From Rhodoferax sediminis (GTDB taxonomy: Bacteria; Pseudomonadota; Gammaproteobacteria; Burkholderiales; Burkholderiaceae_C), in the NCBI RefSeq assembly GCF_006970865.1, contig NZ_CP035503.1, positions 1,067,001 to 1,131,000 of the forward strand: DNA of 64,000 bases. The letters run 5' to 3'. Shown piece by piece: positions 27,326 through 37,986 of the stretch. Below the pieces are notes generated by a model. It did not search any database. It was given only the letters and a program-made list of their open reading frames with translations, and was not told the origin of the DNA. Position 1 is the first letter of the stretch; every line of letters starts with the position of its first letter. Made by a program: the position numbers and the translations under genes.

Positions 27326-27421
27326 ATGAGCCTGGGAGTCATATTATTGGTCGTTCTGGTCGTGCTGCTGATCGGTGCAATTTCGAGCTGGCCGCACAGC
27401 AGGGGCTGGGGCTGGTCCTGA
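27326..27421 (+). CDS. Shortened DUF3309-like micro-protein
   Basis: 31 residues from the ATG at 27326 with GAGGAGGAAATC upstream. The first helix and SWPHSRGWGW match the 51-residue DUF3309 protein at 21150. The DNA after the early TGA still resembles the second helix of that gene (to 27459, ending in the same GGACGGCTTTGA), but a deletion around the WPHS turn has shifted the frame. It is either a truncated relic or a one-helix version still made. Confidence 0.5.
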   Translation: MSLGVILLVVLVVLLIGAISSWPHSRGWGWS

Positions 27422-27476
27422 TCATCGTCGTCATGCTGCTGTTGATGGGACGGCTTTGACGGCTCAAGGTTTGGAT

Positions 27477-27519
27477 GTTCGTTACCGCACAGACAAAGGG
27501 TTGTTCATTTTGCTATACG
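27477..27519 (+). promoter_or_regulatory. Regulon dyad with -10 (class II geometry)
   Basis: GTTCG-TTAC-CGCAC then AGAC (27477-27494), 19 nt, TATACG (27514-27519). Centre about 42.5 bp upstream of the predicted start. Confidence 0.55.
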
Positions 27520-27615
27520 AGAAATACAAGGCGATATGGTGAACCGCGTACACGGGTCGCGGCGCCCAGCAGTGGGTGCAGCGTTTGCATCCCTTATTTC
27601 AGCGAGAGCTTCGGC

Positions 27616-27990
27616 ATGATTGAATCGGTGCCCACACAGGGTAACAACTTGGCGCATACGGTATCGGGAAGGCCGAGTTCCGCCACGTCTGTGTGCGCAC
27701 CATTGGATATCTCGGTCGAGGAGTGGGATATTTTGTTTTGCGCGGTCGAGGAACGACTCAGACGGATGGTCGATGAACGCCATACCGCCGCAACTCATCC
27801 GCGGCTGTACGGCTCGAGGGGGTCGGTCCAGGAAACCGTGCTGGAGTGTGTAGCTGCCCTGGACCAGCTGCACGCAGCACTGGCGCATGAACGTGAGCGG
27901 TACCATCGGTCGGAACCGGACGTGCTGGAGGTACAAGCTGCCTGGTGCCAGACCCATGTCGAGTCGGATGATGCACACTGCAGGAAGTAA
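27616..27990 (+). CDS. Hypothetical soluble helical protein
   Basis: 124 residues from the ATG at 27616; an upstream frame to 27475 would run through the promoter and is less likely. There is no signal peptide. The middle is helical (ISVEEWDILFCAVEERLRRMVDERH and ETVLECVAALDQLHAALAHERER). I do not recognise the family. Expression is supported by the regulon-type promoter in front. Codon use is ordinary for the region. Confidence 0.5.
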   Translation: MIESVPTQGNNLAHTVSGRPSSATSVCAPLDISVEEWDILFCAVEERLRRMVDERHTAATHPRLYGSRGSVQETVLECVAALDQLHAALAHERERYHRSEPDVLEVQAAWCQTHVESDDAHCRK

Positions 27991-28065
27991 TTTTGCTCGC
28001 GGGCTGGTCCGTATCGGCACTTCCCGCAACTAACGGGTTTCAACAATGTGAAAGGAAATAAAAGA

Positions 28066-28290
28066 ATGTTTCGAGCGATTTTGACGGCCGCCCTTGCCTT
28101 GACATTGTTTTGCGCATGTCTGCTCGGCCTGTCGCAACTCGCTTTGGCCGTGCTGGGGCGGCCACTTTCAGCGGCTGAGCTGGTTGCAGCAGCGCTCGTG
28201 CTGGTCGCCATAGCCATCGTCGTCTTGCTTCGCCGAAAAAGGCGCACTCAAAGAGAATACCTGAACATGCAGGACTCGGCCCTCTGGTAG
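28066..28290 (+). CDS. Small two-helix membrane protein
   Basis: 74 residues from the ATG at 28066, which has AAAGGAAAT upstream. Two membrane helices (AILTAALALTLFCACLLGLS and AELVAAALVLVAIAIVVLL) and a basic tail RRKRRTQREYLNMQDSALW. Function unknown; probably in the inner membrane with the basic tail inside. It lies 75 bp after the preceding gene and converges with the signalling operon. Confidence 0.55.
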   Translation: MFRAILTAALALTLFCACLLGLSQLALAVLGRPLSAAELVAAALVLVAIAIVVLLRRKRRTQREYLNMQDSALW

Positions 28291-28326
28291 GCGGGCTCCC
28301 TGGCGGGACGGCACATCGGACGGCAG

Positions 28327-29019
28327 TCAGCTCCACTCTTTTTTGATCACGGCGTAGCACTCACACGCCCGGCTTTCCAGGCCGACCCGGTCCAGCACGG
28401 CAATGTGGCCACGGCGGTAGCGAATCAAACCGCCGCGCTGCAGCTTCCCGGCGGCCTCCGTAATGCCTTCCCGGCGCACGCCGAGCATATTGGCGATCAA
28501 TTCCTGCGTTACCACCAGTTCGTGCGAGGGGACTCGATCAAGGGCCGCCATCAGCCAGCGGCACAACTGCTGTTCGATTGAATGGTGCCGGTTGCATGCC
28601 GCGGTTTGACCCATCTGTGTCATCAGCGCCTGGGTGTAGCGCAGCAGCAAGCGCTGCAGCGAACCCCCGCGATTGAATTCCTGCAACAGCTTGTGGCGCT
28701 CCAGCCGATAGGCATGGCCCGCGATGCCCGCCACAGCCGAGCTGGGCGTGGTGTTCCCTCCCATGAATAGAGAAATACCCACCATGCCTTCATTGCCTAC
28801 CCCCGCAGCTTCGGCCGATGCACCGGAGGCCAGGACATAGTGCAGCGACATAATGGCGGTGGTCGGGAAGTACGCATGCTGCAACTGTTCGTCGGGCTCG
28901 TAAAGCATGGCGCCCAGCGACAACGAAACCAGTTCCAGATGCGCTGCCAGACTGTCGAATTCCGCCGTCGGCAGAGCGGCCAGAAGGTGGTTCTGCTTTG
29001 GACTATGGAGCGATGACAT
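28327..29019 (-). CDS. Crp/Fnr family transcriptional regulator, paralogue 4
   Basis: 230 residues from the ATG at 29019, chosen because it aligns with the starts of the other paralogues (SPKQNHLLAALPTAEF). Beta-roll with AYFPTTAIMSLHYVLASGAS and VGNEGMVGISLFMGGNTTP, dimer helix with MTQMGQTAACNRHHSIEQQL, winged helix TQELIANMLGVRREGIT and the end CECYAVIKKEWS. No Fe-S cysteines. It begins 22 bp after the stop of the response-regulator gene, so it is the last gene of the CheB/CheR-kinase operon and a likely transcriptional output or co-regulated partner of it. Confidence 0.88.
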   Translation of the reverse strand: MSSLHSPKQNHLLAALPTAEFDSLAAHLELVSLSLGAMLYEPDEQLQHAYFPTTAIMSLHYVLASGASAEAAGVGNEGMVGISLFMGGNTTPSSAVAGIAGHAYRLERHKLLQEFNRGGSLQRLLLRYTQALMTQMGQTAACNRHHSIEQQLCRWLMAALDRVPSHELVVTQELIANMLGVRREGITEAAGKLQRGGLIRYRRGHIAVLDRVGLESRACECYAVIKKEWS

Positions 29020-29041
29020 GGTGGCGGCTTCGTTGATCCTT

Positions 29042-29863
29042 CTACTTCCTTGGGGTGGTTTCCACGCCGATTCCGCGGTAACCGGTGAAGCGGCAGGATT
29101 GGTTGAAGATCGGCTCCCCGCTGACCCGAAACTGCTGCTCAGAGCCATCCGCGTTGACGCGGCTAAAAGCGAAATCCAGAAATGGCTCCCGGGCCGCAAT
29201 CTTGGACTGAAGTTTCTTTCGCTCTACCTCGTTCCAGCCGCTAGACTTGTCGTCCGTTGTCTTGCCCATGAGGGCTGTGGCCTCGATTCCCAGTGTCTCA
29301 AAAACCGGGCCACACACCGTGGTGAAATCCCCGGTCGCGTTCTGCTCCCAGTACCAGTCGGAGGCGAGTTCGGTCAGGGCACGAAAGCGGGCCTCACTTT
29401 CGCGCAGTTCGGCTGTGCGTTCCTGCACCGTTTGTTCCAGCAACTGGTTGTAATTCTCAAGTACTTTGTATAACAGCCGCACTTCCAGCATGTTGTGGAT
29501 GCGCGTCTTGACTTCCACCAGATCAAATGGCTTGCTGATGAAGTCCTTGGCGCCGGCCTGCAACGCGCGCAGCTTGTACCCAGGTTCGGCAGTTAGCACG
29601 ATGACTGGAAGGTAACGGTCCGTCGCATTTTTTTTGAGACCCTCCATCACCTGGAAGCCATCCATGCCGGGCATCTTGAGATCGAGCAAAATCAGGTCAT
29701 ACGCGTTTTTCTTGTGCAGGGCGCAAACCTCCTCGGGATGGATCGTCGACGCAATGTGGGTATAGCCGGCATCACCGAGTAATTGCTCAAGCAACTGCAC
29801 GTTGGAAACCTGGTCGTCAACGATCAGAATGCTGGCGTTGAGAATATCGGTTGTGTTAATCAT
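29042..29863 (-). CDS. Response regulator with receiver and PAS domain
   Basis: 273 residues from the ATG at 29863 with GAGGAAATTG upstream. An N-terminal receiver domain (LIVDDQVSNVQLLEQLL, phospho-acceptor Asp in LILLDLKMPGMDG, then VIVLTAE and KDFISKPFD), a short coiled coil (NYNQLLEQTVQERTAELRESEARF) and a C-terminal PAS domain (ASDWYWEQNATGDFTTVCGPVFETLGI). There is no DNA-binding, GGDEF or kinase output, so it must act through protein contacts, perhaps on the adjacent kinase. It starts 1 nt after the CheB-like stop. Confidence 0.9.
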   Translation of the reverse strand: MINTTDILNASILIVDDQVSNVQLLEQLLGDAGYTHIASTIHPEEVCALHKKNAYDLILLDLKMPGMDGFQVMEGLKKNATDRYLPVIVLTAEPGYKLRALQAGAKDFISKPFDLVEVKTRIHNMLEVRLLYKVLENYNQLLEQTVQERTAELRESEARFRALTELASDWYWEQNATGDFTTVCGPVFETLGIEATALMGKTTDDKSSGWNEVERKKLQSKIAAREPFLDFAFSRVNADGSEQQFRVSGEPIFNQSCRFTGYRGIGVETTPRK

Positions 29864-29864
29864 T

Positions 29865-30454
29865 TCAATTTCCTCGCGATTGGCTCGTACTAACTTCATC
29901 GTGCGCAATGCGCACAATTTCCCGGGCGATATCTTCCGGCGACAGGACAAAATCGATGCAGCCGCTGGCAATGGCACTCTGCGGCATGTCGGGCTGATTC
30001 GCCGTGCTGAGTTTTTGTGCGATGGTGATGCCGCCCACCTCCTTGATGCCGCACAGGGCGGCGGCCCCATCGCCGTCATAGCCGGAGACAATCACGGCAA
30101 TCAGCTTGCCATCCCAGCAATCGGTGAGGGAGCGCAAAAAAACGGTGATGACATCAGGCCAGCCCCGAGGCTTCGATATGGGCTTTAGCAGAAACACGCC
30201 GTCGCCGACATGCAAATCCCGATTGGCAGGGATGATAAATACATGGTCGGGCTCGACCACCAATCTTTCGGTGATGAGCTCAACCGGCATAGCTGTGAAG
30301 CGGGGAAGAACTTCATGCAGTTGGGTCGGCATGATGGTGATGTGGTTCACGATCACGATCGCCACCCCCATGTCTGCTGGAAGATTTTGCAATAGCCGGA
30401 TATAGGCGTCCAGGCCACCGGCCGAGCCGCCCACGCAAACAATAGGGAAGTTTT

Positions 30455-30458
<4 letters not shown>
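29865..30458 (-). CDS. Stand-alone CheB-type protein-glutamate methylesterase domain
   Basis: 197 residues containing only the methylesterase domain of CheB, without the receiver. Catalytic triad positions are visible: Ser in GGSAGG (residues 10-15), His in NHI (about 39), Asp in GYDGDGAA. It also has ANRDLHVGDG and MPQSAIASGCIDFVLSP, typical of the family. CheB removes methyl groups from chemoreceptor glutamates, but no receptor, CheA or CheW gene is in the window. It overlaps the kinase gene stop by 4 nt (ATGA). Confidence 0.9.
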
Positions 30459-32633
<2,175 letters not shown>

Positions 32634-32650
<17 letters not shown>

Positions 32651-35600
32651 TGCGCGCCTCCACCGCCTGGGTGATTTTTGGTGCCAGCGTTCGCTCTGTG
32701 GTGGCAATGGCATACATTTGGCCCGATTCGTTGACCAATGCGGTGGATGTCAACGAGATATCCTTGATGCTGCCGTCCTTGGCGATCCGTTGGGTTTGGT
32801 AGGGCTCCAGCGTTTCAGAGTGGCTGAGTCGATGCATGCTGGCCAGGGATTCTTGCTGCAATGCAGCCGGAATCCGGCTGCGCACGTTCATTTTCAGGGC
32901 CTCAGTCTCGGTCCAGCCGTACATGCGCACCGCGCCGGGGTTCCAGGCAATGATGCGGCCATCGAGGTCCTGCACGGTAATGGCGTCAAACGCATCGCGC
33001 ACCACCACGGCCAGGCGCGCGAGTTCATTGGCCGCGCGCAGCGCTTCGCGGGCGCGAACCATCTCCGTGATTTCGACAAAGGTGATGACTGCGCCTTCAA
33101 TGACATTGTCAAGTGTGCGGTAGGGCAGAATGCGCAAGGTATAGGACTTGCCTTCCGTCGTCATGACATCTATTTCCTTGGGGAGCAGCGTTTTCAGCAC
33201 GCTTTGCGAATCTGCCACCAGGTTGTCGTAGCCGACCAGGTTGGACGCAAGGTGTGCGATGGGCCGGCCCACGTCGCTCTGGATCAGGTGAATGATCGGC
33301 GTCGCCGCGGGGGTAAAGCGCAGGATGCGCAGATCGTGGTCGACAAAGACGGTACCAATGCCGGTGCCCGCCAGCAAGTTGTTCATGTCGTTATTGGCCC
33401 GCGACAGATCCGTCACCTTGGTTTGCAGCTCGGTATTCACGGTGGCCAGTTCTTCGTTGATGGATTGCAATTCTTCCTTGGAGGTCTCCAGCTCCTCGTT
33501 GGTGGACTGCAGCTCTTCGTTGACCGACTGCAATTCTTCGTTGGACGACTTGAGCTCTTCATTGGATGTCTCCAGCTCCTCATTCGCGGCATGAAGGTGT
33601 TCCTCCTGGGTCCGGATCTCTTCATTGAGCTCCGCAATCTGCGCGCCGGCATCCTTGTCGGCGATGAAGGGCAGTACGGCCTGCGGCCCCTCGTGAGCAT
33701 CCGGTGCAGGTGCTTCTTCCAGAATGACCAGGAACAGGGACGACTCCAGTGCAGTGGCAACACCCTGCGTCAGCGGGCAGACGGTGAGGTTGACCAGCGT
33801 GAAGTGGCCGTTGGTTTTAACGCGCAGGCCCGGCGTGCGCACGCGCTCGTTGGTGATGGCCGCCTTGTGCAGGGCCGTGGTCAAATCTCGCCGCAATCCT
33901 TCGCGCGACATTTTCAGGATGTTGTTGATGCCCGCGTCGCCCGCGGCCGGCTCCAGGAACATGCCGGTGCGGCCATGCAGGTAAAGGATGTCACCCTGGT
34001 CATTGACCAGCGCGCCGGCCGGGCTGACCTGTTGCAACAGGGCTTGCTCGGTCAGTTCGCGCAGGGACGGCTTCCTCGTGGGGAGTGTCGTTGGCCCGGC
34101 CATCAGCGCCCGCACGCCATTCCTGGCCGTCGCGGGCTGCAGGTGCGACAGAACGCGACTAATTGCGGTGCGCTTCGGGCCCTGGAAATCCTCTTTGCTC
34201 TGATACACCTTGGCCTTGCGATCCAGCACGGCGAACAGGCCACTCAATTCACCCACGGTTTCCGATGTGCCCAAAAAAAGCATACCGCCAGGCATCAAGG
34301 CGTAGTGAAAAAGGGCAATCAGTTTCTTTTGCAAGTCGGTGCCCATATAGATCAGGACGTTGCGGCAACTGATCAGGTCCAGTTTTGAAAACGGCGGGTC
34401 CTTGATCAGGTCATGCTCGGAAAAAACCAGCATGTCGCGAAGACCTTTGCGCACGCGGTAAGCGCTGCCATCGGACTCGGCGGTAAAAAAGCGCGCCAAT
34501 CGCGCAGGCGAAATATCACCGGCAATGTTGGCGGGATAAATACCGGCACGGGCTGTGGCAATGGCACGGCTGTCGATGTCGGTGGCGAAGAGCTGCACCT
34601 TGTAGCTTTGCCGAAGCAGATCGAGGCGCTCCTGCAGCAGGATGGCGATGGAATAGGCCTCTTCGCCGGTGGAACACCCGGCTGACCATACCCGAATCAC
34701 CGCGCCGGCGGTCTTGCCGTCAAAAAGTTTGGGAATGACCTGCTTTTCAAGCACCTCGAAGGCTTCGGGGTCACGGAAAAAATTGGTCACCCCGATCAGC
34801 AGGTCGCGAAACAGCTCTTGTGCTTCGAGGGGCGTTTGCTGCAGGTACTTGACGTAACTGTCGATTGAATCGACCTGGTGAACCGCCATGCGCCGCTCGA
34901 TGCGGCGGTAGATGGTGCTGGTCTTGTAATGGGAAAAATCGTGTCCGGTCTGGGTGTGCAGCAAGATGAAGATCTTTTTCAGCGCATTCTCGTTTTGAGG
35001 CGCCGCGACAGTGGCAACCCGGGGGGGCTTGCCAAATGCATGGCCAACGTAAGCCAGCAGTTGCACCGCCATCTCGGCCGGGGGGAGCTCGTAGTCCACC
35101 AGACCGGTGGCCACGGCACTGCGCGGCATGCCATCAAACTCGCAGGAGTCGGGATTCTGCACCATGACCATGCCACCTTCACCCTTGATGGCCCGCACGC
35201 CCAGGGTGCCGTCGCTGCCGGTGCCCGACAGCACAATGCCGATGGCCCGCTCGTGCTGGTCCTGCGCCAGCGAGCGAAACAGGAAATCAATCGGCAGCCG
35301 GTGGCCGCGCGGCGCCGAGGGTTCGAGCAACTGCAGCGTGCCGTTCAAAAACGCCATGTCGCGGTTGGGCGGAATGATGTAGACACAGTTCACTTGCACG
35401 GCCATGCCGTCCTGCACCTCGAAGACTTTCATGCGCGTGGTGCGCTGCACAAGTTCAGTGAGGATGCTGGTGTGGTCGGGCGCCAGATGTTGCACCAGGA
35501 CAAAGGCCATGCCTGGATCGGAGTCGGCTGGCATACCGGAAAAGAAAGCCTCAATGGCCGCCAGCCCACCGGCCGAGGCGCCGATACCGACAATGGGAAA

Positions 35601-35699
35601 ATCCGCGGCGGCAAGTTCGACGGGGGGCTGCGCCTCGCTGCTCTTGCCGCTTTCAGGCGCCGGATGCTCGGGCGCGCTGCCCTTTTGCGTTGTCGTCAT
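32634..35699 (-). CDS. CheB/CheR fusion protein with coiled coil and PAS domains
   Basis: 1021 residues from the ATG at 35699; upstream in-frame starts run into a repeat. Order: CheB methylesterase (about 30-215; IGASAGG, QHLAPDH, GTGSDG), CheR methyltransferase (about 235-500; FFRDPEAFEVLE, SAGCSTGEEAYSIA, SCRNVLIYM), a PAS-like region, a long Glu-rich coiled coil (repeats of EELQSTNEELETSKEE type, about 675-760), PAS10-like and a last PAS (about 770-1010). Such fusions act in non-flagellar signalling with PAS kinases. First gene of the five-gene operon ending at 28327. Confidence 0.94.
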
Positions 35700-35748
35700 G
35701 CTCACCCTCAATGCAACAAGAAATCTATTGGGTAATCCCAAAGGTTCA

Positions 35749-35798
35749 GTGTAGCCCTTATGGGTGCATCTGCCGGAGCGCGCTACCGAAAATATAGC
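35749..35798 (-). repeat. 48-bp-type interspersed repeat before CheB/CheR gene
   Basis: Minus strand: GCTAT, 7 nt, GTAGC, then a slightly longer spacer and a GGGCTACAC tail. It is the only copy inside the stress island and lies in the leader or promoter of the signalling operon. Confidence 0.5.
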
Positions 35799-35884
35799 TA
35801 CCAGTGAAGAACCCATAAGGCCCATGACGTGTTTTAACCTAAGATTTTGGTCCTCACGGGCAATGCGCAAGCGAAGGCATCGCG

Positions 35885-36715
35885 CTATTTACGATTGATG
35901 TCGGTCTCCATCTTCACGCCGTCCGACCAGTACCCGGCTTGCCCGTAATGTTCGTGCAGACCTCGTTCCTGTGTGCGATTGAGATCCATCGCTGCGTCGT
36001 AGGCCGGAGCGTCTTTCACGGCCTGGCGGGTCAGATTGACCGAGACGGTGCCGTCGACCCAGTTCAAGTCCTTGATCCATGGCGGCGCGATGAGCACCTT
36101 GTGCCCCAGCCACCAGTTGCTCGTGTCCACAACCAGGTAACGGATGGCCCAGGTTTCCTCGTCCATGAGCAGCCCCCAGACGTGGCCGATGTCGCCGTCG
36201 CTTGCATGGATGTGATAGCCGACCACGGCATTGCAGCTGCGCAGGTGAGGGTCGTCATCGCGCTGGCGCGATTCCTGCGAGCGTGCATATGCGTTGTCTT
36301 CCTCGGCGCGTTCGGCAGCGGGTGAGCCGTAGCCCTCGTAGCCGGGAAGTATCTCGTTCGGGTACATGCCGGCCCCCCACAACCCGCCGCCGCCCCAGTA
36401 GTACTGGAAGCCGTAGTAGGCGAGGTGGTCCATTTCGTGCTGCCGCGAAACCGGCTTTTGGGTATCGATGGCCGGACTGTCCTTGACCTGAGCTTTCGTG
36501 ATCGAGACGGAAAAATTCTTTTTGATCCAGTCTGGCTGGTTGATGACGATCGGTGAAATCAGCACGCTGCGATTGGCGAGCCAGGTACCCGTGTCGACCA
36601 CGAGGTAGCGCACGACCCACGTCTGGTCGTCGAAATAGAAGTCCTTCACCTGGCCGACCGTGCCGTCGGTCGCACCGATGGCGTAGTCTTCCAGGGATTT
36701 CATGCTGCGCAACAT
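35885..36715 (-). CDS. Tandem PRC-barrel protein
   Basis: 276 residues. Two PRC-barrel units: residues about 5-75 (DYAIGATDGTVGQVKDFYFDD, WVVRYLVVDTGTWLANRSVLISP) and about 160-235 (VVGYHIHASDGDIGHVWGLL, WAIRYLVVDTSNWWLGHKVLI), joined by a Tyr/Gly-rich linker (YYGFQYYWGGGGLWGAGMYP). The internal repeat of W..RYLVVDT..W shows duplication. Soluble; in related bacteria such proteins are annotated as PRC-barrel domain-containing photosystem-reaction-centre-like proteins with stress roles inferred. A regulon-type promoter lies 100 bp upstream. Confidence 0.88.
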   Translation of the reverse strand: MLRSMKSLEDYAIGATDGTVGQVKDFYFDDQTWVVRYLVVDTGTWLANRSVLISPIVINQPDWIKKNFSVSITKAQVKDSPAIDTQKPVSRQHEMDHLAYYGFQYYWGGGGLWGAGMYPNEILPGYEGYGSPAAERAEEDNAYARSQESRQRDDDPHLRSCNAVVGYHIHASDGDIGHVWGLLMDEETWAIRYLVVDTSNWWLGHKVLIAPPWIKDLNWVDGTVSVNLTRQAVKDAPAYDAAMDLNRTQERGLHEHYGQAGYWSDGVKMETDINRK

Positions 36716-36792
36716 AATGGTTCTCCTTCAAAAGTATCGAACGTCTTCGCGAGCCCGGTAAAAATGAAATGGCCGCACCGAAGCACTGGTAA

Positions 36793-36835
36793 AGGGTAGA
36801 CGTGATGTACGGCTCGCGTCTGTTCGCTTGCGCAC
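36793..36835 (-). promoter_or_regulatory. Regulon dyad with -10 (class II geometry)
   Basis: Minus strand GTGCG-CAAG-CGAAC then AGAC (36835-36818), 19 nt, TACCCT (36798-36793). Centre about 42.5 bp upstream of the predicted start of the tandem PRC gene. Confidence 0.6.
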
Positions 36836-36845
36836 ACGGCACGAA

Positions 36846-37565
36846 CTATGTCGCCAGTTCCGCAGGCAGCAAGCGGTCATACTCGTTTTTGACTACTTCG
36901 TAACACTCGCAACTGCGTTTTTCCAGCCCCTTGCGATCCAGCACCTTGATGCGGCCGCGCGCGTAGCTGATCAGCCCCGCCTTTTGCACCTTGAGCGCGG
37001 CCTCTGTCACGCCTTCGCGACGCACGCCGAGCATGTTGGCAATCAATTCCTGCGTCATCACGAGTTCATTGCCTGGCAGACGATCCAGGCTCAACAATAG
37101 CCAGCGACACAGTTGCTCGTCCAGAGAATGGTGCCGGTTACAGACCGCCGTCTGTGCCATTTGCGTGATCAGCGCCTGGGTATAGCGCAGCAGCAAACGC
37201 GCCACCGGCCCGGATTGATCAAACTCGTCTTTCATGATCTGTGCTTTCAGCCGAAAGCCCTTGCCTGCGCTTTGCACCACGGCACGGCTGGGTGTGGAAT
37301 TTCCCCCCATGAACAGGGAGATGCCGACAATGCCCTCGTTGCCGACCACGGCGATTTCGGCGGAATCACCATTTTTCATCACGTACAGCAGCGAAACGAT
37401 GGCGGAGGTCGGAAAGTACACGAAGTGCTCGGTTTTGCCTGACTCGTACAGCACCTGACCCAGTGGCAGGTTGATCAATTCAAGTTGTGGCAACCAATGC
37501 TTCAACACGGTGTCCGGCAACGCGCCCAGCAGGCGATTCAGTTTTATCTCGTGCGAATGGGCCAT
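36846..37565 (-). CDS. Crp/Fnr family transcriptional regulator, paralogue 5
   Basis: 239 residues from the ATG at 37565 (an ATG at 37637 is in frame and would add 24 residues). Nearly the same protein as paralogue 1 at 9862: shared FPTSAIVSLLYVMKNGDSAEIAVVGNEGIVG layout, MTQELIANMLGVRREGVT winged helix and the KRSCECYEVVKNEYDRLLPAELAT end. The high DNA similarity indicates a recent duplication. No Fe-S cysteines or obvious cAMP site. It lies between the tandem PRC gene (same strand) and the divergent ice-binding-like gene. Confidence 0.9.
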   Translation of the reverse strand: MAHSHEIKLNRLLGALPDTVLKHWLPQLELINLPLGQVLYESGKTEHFVYFPTSAIVSLLYVMKNGDSAEIAVVGNEGIVGISLFMGGNSTPSRAVVQSAGKGFRLKAQIMKDEFDQSGPVARLLLRYTQALITQMAQTAVCNRHHSLDEQLCRWLLLSLDRLPGNELVMTQELIANMLGVRREGVTEAALKVQKAGLISYARGRIKVLDRKGLEKRSCECYEVVKNEYDRLLPAELAT

Positions 37566-37986
37566 CGCGGATCCCCGGTGTGGGGCTGCCGGTGCAGCGC
37601 TGGCCCGAGTCTTCGTTGCGGGGGGAGGGACAGGCATCGCGAACCTTAGGGATGAGCCTAGCTCCAGTGATTGCCGCAGTGACACCCTTGAATAGACTTT
37701 GTCCCGAATGTAGAAGGCTGACGCCATCTTGTATGTGCGATAGCCAACATGTTGTTATGGCGCCAGCTGGCGGCGTCCGCTTCGGCGTGACCCGCGGTGT
37801 CTCCTCGAACGCACAGACCTTTTCCCTTATGTGGGCTAGCGCACAGACTTCATTGGGACGACACGGAACACTGCAGCACGCGACGCATTGTGCGAAAGCG
37901 ACAACGCAGACTGTCAACTTGCGCATCGATCAGGCGTCGGTCCGTGGCATTGATGGTTTTCTGGATTAGAAGAAGAGGGTCAACAA
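37566..37986. other. Long leader region between Crp/Fnr paralogue 5 and ice-binding-like gene
   Basis: 421 bp without a supported gene; frames that run across it are antisense extensions of the flanking genes. It contains two regulon-type dyads (see 37801-37848). AT content rises near 37700-37760. Probably holds divergent promoters for both genes. Confidence 0.4.
37801..37848 (+). promoter_or_regulatory. Two tandem regulon-type dyads before ice-binding-like gene
   Basis: CTCCT-CGAA-CGCAC-AGAC (37801-37818) and GTGGG-CTAG-CGCAC-AGAC (37831-37848), spaced 30 bp (about three helical turns). No -10 at the class II distance, so an upstream (class I/III) role is possible. Confidence 0.45.

Noticed and set aside
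37487..37969. 160-codon plus-strand frame over the Crp/Fnr paralogue 5 start
   Set aside because: Overlaps the 5' end of a solid gene antisense and covers the two dyad sites; text has no domain character.
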